Assembly: GCF_900129385.1 (NCBI RefSeq)
Contig: NZ_FQVO01000003.1
Coordinates: 293,672-357,671, forward strand
Origin: Chryseobacterium takakiae
GTDB taxonomy: Bacteria; Bacteroidota; Bacteroidia; Flavobacteriales; Weeksellaceae
Length of the DNA stretch: 64,000 nucleotides
Direction of reading: 5' to 3'
The notes below the pieces were generated by a model. That model was given only the letters and a program-made list of their open reading frames with translations. It was not told where the DNA came from and ran no database searches. How positions within the stretch are numbered: the first letter of the stretch is position 1; every line of letters starts with the position of its first letter. A program made the translations under genes and the position numbers. Positions 55,431-63,944 of this stretch are shown here, in pieces.

Positions 55431-56168
55431 GTGAAAATTAAACTACTTTTTGTCTTATTTACCATTCTTTTCATCAATATTCAGGCCCAGGATTATATTT
55501 TCGGGAAGGTAACCACTGAAGATAATAACGAAATTTCCGATGTAACGGTCATTAATATAAGAACCGATGAAAGAATTTCAACCAATCGTGACGGCCATTT
55601 CATGATATCCGGAAGAGCAGGAGATGAGCTTCGGTTTGTAAAAAACGGCTACGAAAGGGCCAACAGAAGAATCAATAAAGAAAACATCAGCGCACCTGTT
55701 AATGTAACACTCATGAGATCGCCAACACTTATTGCAGAAGTGGAGCTGAAGAAAGAAATTACAGGAGATATAAAAATTGATTCTAAAAACCTCAATCCTC
55801 CAAGGAAAGTCCAGAAACTTAAAAGTGATCTTGCTGTCTACATGAAGCAAAAATCAGCACCCTCGGTTTTGGCACCCCGCGCGGGAGAATTTGTACAGCC
55901 GGTAACAAAAGGTGTATTTTCTCTTGGAAAAGTCAAGAATAAATGGGATGATATGGATCTGCTGAATTACCTCCAGAACGCTCTCGGGACAGCGTTTTTT
56001 GAAGATCTTAAAATTGAAAAAGCACAGATACAGCATTTTATCCTTTATATTCTGAGAACAGGTTTTGAAAGAAAAAATATCCTTAAATACGGCTATGTTA
56101 CCGAAGCGGATCTGAACAGGTTTAAAAGTGCCGTACTCAATAGAATTTCAGCTTACAAAACTCCGTAA
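55431..56168 (+). CDS. secreted carboxypeptidase-regulatory-like (CarboxypepD_reg) protein, paralogue 1
   Basis: The start is GTG at 55431, because it is directly followed by a signal peptide (KIKLLFVLFTILFINIQAQ). The 245-residue protein has a beta-sandwich of the CarboxypepD_reg-like type at about 20-95 (GKVTTEDNNEISDVTVIN, then GDELRFVKNGYERA) and a helical C-terminal half. It does not continue into a TonB receptor. Its role may be in envelope assembly or binding. The next gene is a paralogue starting 22 bases after the stop. Confidence 0.85.
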   Translation: MKIKLLFVLFTILFINIQAQDYIFGKVTTEDNNEISDVTVINIRTDERISTNRDGHFMISGRAGDELRFVKNGYERANRRINKENISAPVNVTLMRSPTLIAEVELKKEITGDIKIDSKNLNPPRKVQKLKSDLAVYMKQKSAPSVLAPRAGEFVQPVTKGVFSLGKVKNKWDDMDLLNYLQNALGTAFFEDLKIEKAQIQHFILYILRTGFERKNILKYGYVTEADLNRFKSAVLNRISAYKTP

Positions 56169-56190
56169 TTTGCTGTGTAATTTAAAAGTA

Positions 56191-56970
56191 ATGAGAATAA
56201 AACTTTTAATTTTTGTAGTATTTCCTTTTCTTCATGCATTTTCACAAAAAACAGTGGAAGGATCCATCACTGATGAAGACGGTGTTGCGCTTCCGGCTGT
56301 GATGATCATGAATATTTCTTCAGAGAAAAAGACCTATACTGCATTAGACGGTACTTTTTCTATCGAAGCAACACCGGAAGATGAGCTTAGGTTCATTCGT
56401 TCCGGCTATGAAAGATCTTCCATAAAGGCAAAATATCTTAAAGAAAATAAAGCCTCAATTAAACTGATAAGAATCGCCGAACAGATCGAAGAAGTGGAAA
56501 TTGCCAACCTTACCGGCGATATTAAAAAAGATTCCCGTGCGATGGCTAAAATTGATAAAGGAAAGATGGTGAAAGATGCAGTAGGTCTTCCGGAGCCAGT
56601 GGGGAAAATGAGGGAAACACCTGCAGATATAAAACAGGTATTGCTTCCTATTCTGTTGGGAAATCTCAATATTCAGGGGCTTTACGATCTCGTCAGCGGA
56701 GACGCAAGACGAATGAAAGGACAGTACAGATATGATGACCTCCAGGAAGATATTGCATGGATCCGCGAAAGGATAGAAGATGATTATTTCATCAAAGAAG
56801 GCATTCCTAAAGAAAGAATTTCTGAGTTTATTGAATTTTCATTTTTAGACAAGCCACAGACAAGAACGTTTGTAAGGGCTAGAAACCTCACTGGTGCTTT
56901 ATCAAGAATGGAAGAATCTCTTCCGGTGTTCGTTGAAAGATTGAAAGAAAGTTCTGTTGGAAAATATTAA
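56191..56970 (+). CDS. secreted carboxypeptidase-regulatory-like protein, paralogue 2
   Basis: The ATG at 56191 gives a clean signal peptide (MRIKLLIFVVFPFLHAFSQ); an upstream in-frame start at 56128 lies inside the previous gene. The 259-residue product shares the layout of its neighbour: a CarboxypepD_reg-like domain (VEGSITDEDGVALPAVMIMN, DELRFIRSGYERSS) and a charged helical second half with VELA- or ANLTGDIKKDSRA-type stretches. The similar LRF(V/I)xxGYER and TGDIKxDS segments show they arose by duplication. Function unknown. Confidence 0.85.
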   Translation: MRIKLLIFVVFPFLHAFSQKTVEGSITDEDGVALPAVMIMNISSEKKTYTALDGTFSIEATPEDELRFIRSGYERSSIKAKYLKENKASIKLIRIAEQIEEVEIANLTGDIKKDSRAMAKIDKGKMVKDAVGLPEPVGKMRETPADIKQVLLPILLGNLNIQGLYDLVSGDARRMKGQYRYDDLQEDIAWIRERIEDDYFIKEGIPKERISEFIEFSFLDKPQTRTFVRARNLTGALSRMEESLPVFVERLKESSVGKY

Positions 56971-56974
56971 GACA

Positions 56975-57487
56975 TTAATGATAGACAATGTCGTAAATTT
57001 CATCTTTAATATCTTTTACATTCTCCGGGGTGTAATTGGATAATAACCATAAATCCAGTGGTTTTTTACCCTTTCCGTAACTGGGCTGTACATACATTTC
57101 ATCAATAAGATGGAATCCGTTTCTCTGATAGAAGGTATAGCGTCTTGCCGCATTTTCACTCAAATGTTCCGGTTCTATTTCCAGGATGATTCTGGGATAA
57201 TTTTCAAAAAGATATTTTGTAATGTGTGAACCGAGTTTCTGGCTTCTAAACTCTTCAAAAACTTCAAAATGCTCCACAAAAGTATAAGTGCTGAGTTCCC
57301 AAAGGATGAGGTATCCTATATTGTTTGACTTGTGCAGAACGGATATGATTTTCACTTTAGGATTGGTAAACAAAGTAACCAGTTTTTCCCAGTCTCTTCT
57401 TTCATCTTCACAAAAAGTGGTGCAGTATGAACTGTAAATCTGTTCTACTCTGTAATCTTCCGGGGAAGTAATCTGTAAAAATTCCAT
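56975..57487 (-). CDS. GNAT-family N-acetyltransferase
   Basis: The 170-residue protein is a GNAT protein with an acetyl-CoA-binding region near FEEFRSQKLGSHITKYLFEN (loop R-S-Q-K-L-G-S) and a C-terminal strand pair (RRYTFYQRNGFHL). The substrate is unknown. It is convergent with the carboxypeptidase-regulatory-like gene with only four bases between stop codons and no terminator, so opposing transcripts must overlap. PspC lies three bases upstream in the same direction, then DUF2851 one base further, suggesting an operon. Confidence 0.88.
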   Translation of the reverse strand: MEFLQITSPEDYRVEQIYSSYCTTFCEDERRDWEKLVTLFTNPKVKIISVLHKSNNIGYLILWELSTYTFVEHFEVFEEFRSQKLGSHITKYLFENYPRIILEIEPEHLSENAARRYTFYQRNGFHLIDEMYVQPSYGKGKKPLDLWLLSNYTPENVKDIKDEIYDIVYH

Positions 57488-57490
57488 AGT

Positions 57491-57712
57491 TTAAAGATCA
57501 AAAACATTAGGCCTTCTGGTGATGAAAATATCTTTCACCCATAACGTAAATGCCAGCCCGAGATAAATCAGAAAGAAAAATCCCGCCGTAGCAAAAGTAG
57601 AGTAAATAAAGAATACCCTGAGTTTGGATACCGGAATACCCAGTTTTGCGCCGGTTCTCGTAAGAACACCGAACCATTCTCTCTCCATTTTGTGGCGGAT
57701 GTTATCTAGCAT
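57491..57712 (-). CDS. PspC-domain small membrane protein
   Basis: The 73-residue protein has a PspC domain: the start REWFGVLTRTGAKLGIPVSKLRVFF, followed by one hydrophobic helix (FATAGFFFLIYLGLAFTLW) and a short charged end. PspC proteins sense membrane stress in other bacteria, and small single-domain versions of unknown role are common in Bacteroidota. It lies between GNAT and DUF2851 genes with one to three base gaps. Confidence 0.9.
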   Translation of the reverse strand: MLDNIRHKMEREWFGVLTRTGAKLGIPVSKLRVFFIYSTFATAGFFFLIYLGLAFTLWVKDIFITRRPNVFDL

Positions 57713-57713
57713 T

Positions 57714-58979
57714 TTAAGATTCTTTTAGAAGTGTAAATCCAATACTGCAATTTAAGCAATTTTTTTGTACACAAAAATGATTGAAATGATAAATGAAACT
57801 TTGGCTTTCAAGGGAACTGCAAATTTTGACATTCATTTTACTCCAGCTTTCAATCAACGAGTTTTTTTCTGCAGGCAGATTCTTATAAAAAACAAGCACT
57901 TCGTCTGCAATTTCTTCATTTTGATATTGATGATAAGTGTATTTCAGAGGCAGAATTGTATTTAAGATGATGAGTTCAACAAAATCTCTGCTCAATACTT
58001 TCGGTTGATATACCGTGGAAATTTTTCCGAAATTGAAGTGGTTGTCCCAATATTCCGAAGCTTTAATTTCTTTAAATAAACTGAACAATTCTTCCGTGGA
58101 TTTTGCATGAATAACCTTTGAAAATAAATTTTGATGCTGATGATACAGATCCGCCAGCTGGGACAGACGCAGGGTGGGAAAATTAGGCGGACGCAGCCTT
58201 AAAAATTTAGGGTGAATTTTTACATCCGGTATAGCAAACTTTGCTCTTAAAAAATCGTATTCCCGTTTCCAGATTTTCATAGCCTCATCTTTCGGATCTT
58301 CCAACCATCCCGCAATCCCGAATAATAGCGATTCAAGCTGAATTCTGCTTTGTCGGACTTTCAGAATAATGGAAAAATCAAGGCTTTCTGCAATTTGCCT
58401 GAAAATCTCAGCATTAATCTTTAACCCGAACGAGTAGGCCAGACTATGGAATAGAACCGCTTCAAAATTATTTTTAAACTTTTTCAGTTTTTTTTCGAAG
58501 TCGTTAGATTTTTCATTCAGCTTTCTCAAAATATTTTGTTCATGAAAACCGACTGGAATATGTTTTGAATCGAAGCTATTTTCGCAGGCAATGAACTGGT
58601 TTCCGTTTAACAGCTTTTCATATTTCCACAGCATATTCTCATCAATATAGTGCTTCAGTTCCAATGTCGGAATATTTTTATTCTTCAGCTCATTAATGTC
58701 TATGTCATGTTCAAAAACGGCATGAAGGATAATGTTTTGATAATTCGGATCCTGAGAATGATGGTGGAAGATCCAGTCGGAAGATTTTATGTGAAGTTCT
58801 ATATGTCCGGCTAAAATAACATCGCCGACTTTAATTTTAGCCTCTAAAAAATCAGGTCCGGAATCGGTGTTCCATTTTCCGAAGTCTATGATTTCAACGG
58901 GATTTCCTTCAATATCCCTGAAGTCGATATATTTGAAGATCTTATGGTTCCAAAGGTATTGGAGTAGTTTTTCATTCAT
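57714..58979 (-). CDS. DUF2851 family protein
   Basis: The 421-residue soluble protein matches DUF2851, a family found mainly in Bacteroidota. Typical parts are YLWNHKIF near residue 8, GKWNTDSGPDFLEAKIKVGD near 33, GHIELHIKSSDW near 58, and the C-terminal CxxxxCLxCxIG metal-like pair (CVQKNCLNCSIG). The acidic GPDF and E-I-K segments recall nuclease folds, but a function has not been assigned. It is the first gene of the DUF2851-PspC-GNAT run. Confidence 0.9.
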   Translation of the reverse strand: MNEKLLQYLWNHKIFKYIDFRDIEGNPVEIIDFGKWNTDSGPDFLEAKIKVGDVILAGHIELHIKSSDWIFHHHSQDPNYQNIILHAVFEHDIDINELKNKNIPTLELKHYIDENMLWKYEKLLNGNQFIACENSFDSKHIPVGFHEQNILRKLNEKSNDFEKKLKKFKNNFEAVLFHSLAYSFGLKINAEIFRQIAESLDFSIILKVRQSRIQLESLLFGIAGWLEDPKDEAMKIWKREYDFLRAKFAIPDVKIHPKFLRLRPPNFPTLRLSQLADLYHQHQNLFSKVIHAKSTEELFSLFKEIKASEYWDNHFNFGKISTVYQPKVLSRDFVELIILNTILPLKYTYHQYQNEEIADEVLVFYKNLPAEKNSLIESWSKMNVKICSSLESQSFIYHFNHFCVQKNCLNCSIGFTLLKES

Positions 58980-59251
58980 AGTGTTTTTTTGTGTTTTGCT
59001 AAGTCCTTATTAGGATAAGAATACTATTAAGTCTAATCTAAAGCTGAGGATCAAATCTAAACAAAATATTTTACATCCCTCTGAATTAAAATTGTAAAAA
59101 CTCCAACAAAATTTCTATTTTTTGAATATAAAAAAATAGTAAATTAGCTGAATATTATTTGAATAGGTCTTTAGGAACTGTACCCGTGTCCAGCTGAAAG
59201 ACCATCTTGCTTTCTTGAAAAGCCAGGCTGAAAACAGCAAATAATATTTAA
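58980..59251. other. AT-rich spacer before the 42-bp repeats
   Basis: This stretch has no gene. TTG at 59093-59095 followed about 20 bases later by TATTTTTTG is a promoter-like pair with one extra base, so it is doubtful. The end is richer in G and C, where the repeat block starts. Confidence 0.35.
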
Positions 59252-59378
59252 ATCTTCCGGAAAGTTTGCCACACCCTTGAGGGAAACTTTCCGGAAACCG
59301 GGAACGGTTGCTGCACCCCTGCGACAAGCTTTCCCTGAAGCGGGAAACCTTCTTGCACCCTCGCAACAGGTCTTCCGG
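59252..59378. repeat. three 42-bp GC-rich tandem repeats upstream of the DUF6261 gene
   Basis: The core CACCC(T/C)(T/C)G begins at 59272, 59314 and 59356, giving an exact period of 42 bp. Units share the pattern TTGC..CACCC.TG....AA.CTTTCC and are about 70 to 75 percent alike by eye. The first unit carries a perfect 13-bp inverted repeat: TTCCGGAAAGTTT at 59255-59267 and AAACTTTCCGGAA at 59284-59296. The block is much richer in G and C than its surroundings and ends about 30 bases before the start codon. Because 42 is a multiple of three, false repetitive frames appear on the minus strand. Confidence 0.85.
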
Positions 59379-59407
59379 ATAAAAAACGCAAATAATGTCA
59401 AAAAATT

Positions 59408-60127
59408 ATGAATACAATTGAACTACATTTACTCCGCAATGCAGAATACCTGCAATACGTAAAAGACTTCTCAGGAATTATCGCCCTGAACAATCCTTCA
59501 GCCTTACAGATCGACACCAAGATTTCCGAGCTGGAAAGCCTGTATAAAAAAGCGTTGGCCAATGAGAAAACGCAGGATATTTTGCTTTTGGATGAAAGAA
59601 GGGATGATGCCATCAACGGAATTTATTATTTTCTTCTGGAGCATTCTTGTCATTCCGAAGCAGATAAAAAACAAAAAGCACAATTGCTTCTAGACCATAT
59701 GGCTTTGTACGGAATCGGAATCTCCTGTTTAAACTACCAGTCTAAAACCGCTATACTTAATAATCTTGTCAGAGATTGGGAAAATAAGCCCGAACTGACA
59801 AATGCGGTTGCTGTCTTTAATCTTTCTGAATGGATCAATGAAATAAAAACAGTCAATGATCTGTTCAATACTACCTGTCTTTCCTTTACCCAGGAATATG
59901 GAGATGTCAACCCGGAAAACATTAAGACCAAAAGGGAAGAGGTGAATGCTGCCTATTATGCGTTGCGTGACCGGATCGATGCGCTTCATCTCTTGGTGGA
60001 AATCTCGCCTTTACCGTACCCAACCGTTATTAATCAGTTGAATGCGCTTACGGATCAGTATAATGTATTGTTAGTAAACCGTAAGAGTGTGCCTGGGAAT
60101 AACCGGCAGGCACTATCACAGGAGTAG
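59408..60127 (+). CDS. DUF6261 family protein
   Basis: The 239-residue protein is helical and soluble, matching DUF6261. Typical parts are HLLRNAEYLQYVKDF at the start, LLDERRDDAINGIYYFL near residue 58, ALYGIGISCLNYQSKTAILNNLVRDW near 98, and NATYYAL- or ISPLPYPTVI-type stretches near the end. These genes are often multi-copy in flavobacteria and preceded by GC-rich tandem repeats, as here. The function is not known. The presence of repeats on both sides suggests a unit that has moved or been duplicated. It is not part of an operon. Confidence 0.88.
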   Translation: MNTIELHLLRNAEYLQYVKDFSGIIALNNPSALQIDTKISELESLYKKALANEKTQDILLLDERRDDAINGIYYFLLEHSCHSEADKKQKAQLLLDHMALYGIGISCLNYQSKTAILNNLVRDWENKPELTNAVAVFNLSEWINEIKTVNDLFNTTCLSFTQEYGDVNPENIKTKREEVNAAYYALRDRIDALHLLVEISPLPYPTVINQLNALTDQYNVLLVNRKSVPGNNRQALSQE

Positions 60128-60137
60128 ATTTTTAAAT

Positions 60138-60196
60138 AGTAAGAGGTGAGAAGTTAGAAGTAAGAGGTGAGAAGTTAGATGTGAGAGGTGAGAAGG
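60138..60196. repeat. 21-bp tandem repeat after the DUF6261 gene
   Basis: The unit AGTAAGAGGTGAGAAGTTAG(A) occurs twice exactly (60138-60158 and 60159-60179), followed by a partial third copy (60180-60196, GTGAGAGGTGAGAAGG). It is purine-rich on the plus strand. The remaining bases to 60313 are AT-rich with no gene. Confidence 0.85.
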
Positions 60197-60313
60197 AATT
60201 GAGGTTGGGAAATCAAAAAATGAAGCATTAATTCTTATAGAATATCGAAGCTATTTGCCTAATTCTTCTTAAAACCTTATAAAAAACTTAATGTTAAAAT
60301 GATAGCATCAAAC

Positions 60314-60343
60314 AAAAAAGGCTGCATTTCCGATAATGCAGCC
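60314..60343 (-). terminator. intrinsic terminator of bshA
   Basis: On the minus strand GGCTGCATT and AATGCAGCC form a perfect nine-bp stem around ATCGGA, followed by six Ts. Confidence 0.87.
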
Positions 60344-60363
60344 TGTATTTTAGATCTAAAATC

Positions 60364-61512
60364 CTATACTTTCGTCAATTCATTTTTAAAATTTTCGATG
60401 GTCGTCCTGTACATTTCCTCATAGATCGGAAGAATGTTTTTCAGATCGAATTTAATGGCCTGTTCTTTTGCATTTTTTTTCATTTCGGTTAAAAGCTCTT
60501 CATTGCTCAACAGTTTAATAGTGTAGTTGCTCATGGCTTCCACATTTCCGATTTCTGCTAAAAATCCGGTTTCTCCCTGGATATTTACTTCCGGAATCCC
60601 GCCAGCGTTGGAGCTGATAACCGGTGTATAAGCAGCCATGGCTTCCAGTGCAGCGAGACCAAAACTTTCCTGTTCCGAAGGCAGTAAAAATACATCGGAT
60701 AGCTGAAGGATTCGGTAGAGATCATTCACTTTTCCAAGCAAACGGATTTTTGAAATGAGTTCCGGATTTTCCTCAAGGAACTGATTAACCTTCTCCATAT
60801 CCGGACCTTCACCAATAATGATTAGTCTCGATTTTACCTTTTTCTGTACATTTTTAAAGATCTGAAGCACTTCATCCACCCGCTTTACAGGCCGTAGATT
60901 GGAAACGTGGATCAGAATCTTTTCATCGGGATTGGCAAATTGAGTTCTCTGGCAGTCATTAGGCTCATCAAATTCGGAGTTATCAATAAAATTGGTAATC
61001 ACCTGAATTTCTTTTTTGATGTTAAAAAACTGCAGTGTATCTTTTTTTAGACTCTCGGATACAGAAGTAATAGCGTCTGATTGGTTAATGGAAAACTCTA
61101 CAGCATGTTTATAGCTTGGGTGCTGCCCAACTAAAGTAATATCAGTGCCGTGAAGGGTAGTAACCAATGGGATATCATTGTGATCTTCCTTCAGCATTTG
61201 TTTTGCAGTAAATGCAGCATACGCATAAGGAATGGCGTAATGTGCATGAAGGAGATCCAGCTTATAGAGATTCACAACACGGTAAATCATTGAGCTTAGT
61301 GCAATGTCATAAGGCTGATACTGGAACAGGGGATAGGTCTGAACATTTACTCTGTGAAAGAAAATATTCGGATTGGTAATATCCAATCTCGCCGGAAGTG
61401 CATTACTAATGAAGTGAACCTCATAACCTTTGTTGGCCAGTGACATTCCCAGTTCTGTTGCTACAATTCCGCTTCCTCCGTAAGTGGGATAGCAAAGTAT
61501 GCCTATTTTCAT
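60364..61512 (-). CDS. bshA: N-acetyl-alpha-D-glucosaminyl L-malate synthase BshA
   Basis: The 382-residue GT-B glycosyltransferase is BshA, the first enzyme of bacillithiol synthesis, joining GlcNAc from UDP-GlcNAc to malate. The start KIGILCYPTYGGSGIVATELG, the LLHAHYAIPYAYAA segment near residue 92, TTLHGTDITLVG near 124 and the sugar-nucleotide site SEQESFGLAALEAMA near 283 are as in Bacillus BshA. Bacillithiol occurs in some Bacteroidota. Other Bsh genes are not in the window. The GH3 gene precedes it by 39 bases in the same direction. Confidence 0.95.
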   Translation of the reverse strand: MKIGILCYPTYGGSGIVATELGMSLANKGYEVHFISNALPARLDITNPNIFFHRVNVQTYPLFQYQPYDIALSSMIYRVVNLYKLDLLHAHYAIPYAYAAFTAKQMLKEDHNDIPLVTTLHGTDITLVGQHPSYKHAVEFSINQSDAITSVSESLKKDTLQFFNIKKEIQVITNFIDNSEFDEPNDCQRTQFANPDEKILIHVSNLRPVKRVDEVLQIFKNVQKKVKSRLIIIGEGPDMEKVNQFLEENPELISKIRLLGKVNDLYRILQLSDVFLLPSEQESFGLAALEAMAAYTPVISSNAGGIPEVNIQGETGFLAEIGNVEAMSNYTIKLLSNEELLTEMKKNAKEQAIKFDLKNILPIYEEMYRTTIENFKNELTKV

Positions 61513-61551
61513 TGATGTATTGTTGTTTGATTTTGTAAATATATATTCACT

Positions 61552-63246
61552 TTATTTTTCAGCCGCAGGCTCTAGGTCAATTCCCATTCCTGCCTCTAAT
61601 TTTTGATTTACCAGAACAGGAAGCCTGCCCCATATTTTTGTTTTTCCTTTCAGAGCATTGGCTGTAGCTGTCATAGAATCGTCATTGTTTTCATAAGAAA
61701 CCAGTACCGTTGAAATATTTGAGAGATCAACATCTTTCAGGGCATAAGCGCTTCCGAAAACATTTAAGATAACATTCTGATTTTTTGAAACCTCAGATAA
61801 AACCTTTTTTGATGCCTCAGAGATTTTATACGATTTGTAGGCGGTTGAATTATCTTTATGCAATCCGATAATCACGGTAGAATTGGCAGGAATCGTATTG
61901 ATTTCATTTGCTTTTTTAACCATCAATTCCGAACCCATTTCATTAACAAAGGTCTGGTAAGGCGCTTCTTCCAAAGGAACATAATAGATTGTTTTTCCTT
62001 TCAGGGGAAGTAGTTTTTTATCATCTTTCAATAAGGTTAAAGCATTTAAATATAAATTTTGCACCAGCGTTTTATGAGAATCATTATTTAAATCTGAATT
62101 GATGTTTTCAGGGTTTTTCGGGCTGTAATGATCAAGACCTAAGAAATATTTTGTCAGAAGGATTTTCTTAACGCTTTCTTCAACTCTGGACTGCGGAATT
62201 TCACCATTATCAATAGCTTTCTGAATGAGTTTTTTTCCTTCTGCAACACCCTGGGAGAAAAGCATAATATCATTTCCGGCCTTGAAAGCCATTGCATCCA
62301 GTTCACCCGGTTTGTATTTGCTTGCCACTGCATTCATGTTTAATGCATCGGTAATGATGAGTCCTTTATAGCCTAATTTTTCTTTCAGCAGACCGGTAAT
62401 AATATTTTTTGAAACCGAAGCGGGAATTCCTTTTCCTGATTCTAATGCAGGGACATATAAATGAGCCACCATTACGCCTCCGATACCTTCTTTCATTAAT
62501 GCTTTAAAAGGAGCAAGCTCAACCGTATTAAGCCTATCCAGATTGTGGGAAATTACCGGAAGATCAAGGTGAGAATCTGTACTGGTATCACCATGTCCGG
62601 GGAAATGTTTAATGGCCGCTAAAACAGTATTGTCCTGAAGCCCGCTTGCATAAGCAGATGCAGAACGGATAACATTGCTTACTTCAGACCCGAAGCTTCT
62701 GTTGCCGATAATCGGGTTGTCAGGATTTGTGTTGACATCAACAACCGGCGCAAAATCCCAGTTGATTCCCATTCTGTGGCAGTCTTCAGCTATTTTGGCA
62801 GACATCTGGTGAATAAGTCTTTTATCCTGAATAGCACCCAGGGTCATTGCCCAGGGAAATTTGTGTGCTGTGGCAATTCTCTGGTACAGTCCCCATTCCG
62901 CATCCATCCCGATCATCAACGGTACTTTGGATTTTTGCTGGAATTCATTAACCAGATTAATTTCTCTTGCTGCGTCATCCTGCATCAGGATAAGACCGCC
63001 GATCTTTTCATTTACAACAATATTCCGTACGGTATTGATCTCATTTTCACCTTTGTTGGTGTATAATGCAATGATAAAAAGCTGTCCGAGCTTTTCATCT
63101 TGTGAAAGATTTTTATACGTTTTATCAACCCAGTGATTCGCCTTTTTTATATCTTCTTTGGAAAGATTTTTCGGGACATATTGTGCAGCCATTTTTTGGC
63201 TGAATAATGAGATAATAAAGATTGATGTACAGACCAGTTTCTTCAT
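61552..63246 (-). CDS. secreted glycoside hydrolase family 3 (beta-N-acetylhexosaminidase NagZ-like)
   Basis: The start at 63246 is preferred to 63264 because it begins a signal peptide (MKKLVCTSIFIISLFSQK, then MAAQ). The 564-residue protein has the GH3 barrel with the KHFPGHGDTSTDSHLDLP motif near residue 200, where NagZ-type enzymes place the acid-base His, and the nucleophile Asp in LIITDALNM near 292. A second alpha/beta domain without a full C-terminal extension follows. It likely hydrolyses beta-N-acetylglucosaminides in the periplasm or outside, perhaps from peptidoglycan or chitin. It is upstream of bshA in one transcript. Confidence 0.92.
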   Translation of the reverse strand: MKKLVCTSIFIISLFSQKMAAQYVPKNLSKEDIKKANHWVDKTYKNLSQDEKLGQLFIIALYTNKGENEINTVRNIVVNEKIGGLILMQDDAAREINLVNEFQQKSKVPLMIGMDAEWGLYQRIATAHKFPWAMTLGAIQDKRLIHQMSAKIAEDCHRMGINWDFAPVVDVNTNPDNPIIGNRSFGSEVSNVIRSASAYASGLQDNTVLAAIKHFPGHGDTSTDSHLDLPVISHNLDRLNTVELAPFKALMKEGIGGVMVAHLYVPALESGKGIPASVSKNIITGLLKEKLGYKGLIITDALNMNAVASKYKPGELDAMAFKAGNDIMLFSQGVAEGKKLIQKAIDNGEIPQSRVEESVKKILLTKYFLGLDHYSPKNPENINSDLNNDSHKTLVQNLYLNALTLLKDDKKLLPLKGKTIYYVPLEEAPYQTFVNEMGSELMVKKANEINTIPANSTVIIGLHKDNSTAYKSYKISEASKKVLSEVSKNQNVILNVFGSAYALKDVDLSNISTVLVSYENNDDSMTATANALKGKTKIWGRLPVLVNQKLEAGMGIDLEPAAEK

Positions 63247-63364
63247 AATTTTGAATAATAACAAAAATACAATTAAAAAGATGATGAAAACAATGTTTTT
63301 AAGTTTTTTGGTATATGATTTGAATACGCTTTATAAATAACAAGAACAACTAAACTTTTATAAA

Positions 63365-63877
63365 ATGAAAAAATATCTTCCAATTTTGCTGTTAGCTTTT
63401 GTAAGCTTATTTATATTCAGCTGTGATGATAATGATAACGTTGTGGGAGACGGCGATACTTACCCTAAAATGAGAGATGTGAGTGGAAGCTTTACCAATG
63501 CAAACGGATATTCCTTTACAGTTCCGATTAACATTCAAAATACAGATGTTGTATTGATATACAGAAGAGATCCTGCGGCAAGTAATGCTTGGCAGTTAAT
63601 CCCTAAGACTTACTTTTTGTCAGGTGGAAGAGAACTCGATTACAATGCTTTGTTTGATTCTCAAAATGTAGAAATTTACACTGAAGCCAATTTTGATCAG
63701 ACAACAATGACTTCATCTGAGGTATCACAGTATCTTACCAACCAGACTTTCAGAGTGGTTTTGGTTCCTGCAAGCCCTGCGAAAGGAGCTTCAGCAGTTG
63801 ATACAAGTGATTATAATGCAGTAGTAAAATATTATAACCTTGATGAGTCTAAAATAACGACAATCAAAGTTAATTAA
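63365..63877 (+). CDS. small putative lipoprotein of unknown function
   Basis: The 170-residue product has a lipoprotein signal (MKKYLPILLLAFVSLFIFSCDDN, lipidated Cys at residue 20) and an acidic region rich in Asp and Asn after it. The rest is beta-rich (FTVPINIQNTDVVLIYRRD, AWQLIPKTYFL). No known domain was recognised. It ends before a terminator of the repeated type and is divergent from the GH3 gene, with about 118 bases between starts. Confidence 0.85.
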   Translation: MKKYLPILLLAFVSLFIFSCDDNDNVVGDGDTYPKMRDVSGSFTNANGYSFTVPINIQNTDVVLIYRRDPAASNAWQLIPKTYFLSGGRELDYNALFDSQNVEIYTEANFDQTTMTSSEVSQYLTNQTFRVVLVPASPAKGASAVDTSDYNAVVKYYNLDESKITTIKVN

Positions 63878-63916
63878 AAACATATCTTTTCAGTTTTTTA
63901 TAATTACAAAAAGAAG

Positions 63917-63944
63917 CCGTCTCACAACTGAGGCGGTTTTTTTT
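63917..63944 (+). terminator. intrinsic terminator of the lipoprotein gene (repeated-type hairpin)
   Basis: CCGTCTCA and TGAGGCGG pair (one wobble) around CAAC and are followed by eight Ts. The 20-bp core is identical to that of the glucosidase terminator at 28077-28096. The last 56 bases of the window are AT-rich with no gene seen. Confidence 0.88.

Noticed and set aside
59252..59378. CRISPR-like array
   Set aside because: The three units are contiguous and degenerate with no unique spacers, and no cas gene is present.
59115..59401. Two overlapping minus-strand frames with 14-residue repeats (GC..SRF.ES type) upstream of the DUF6261 gene
   Set aside because: The periodic sequence comes from the 42-bp DNA repeats, which keep any frame open. 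Neither frame has a signal, domain or good start context.
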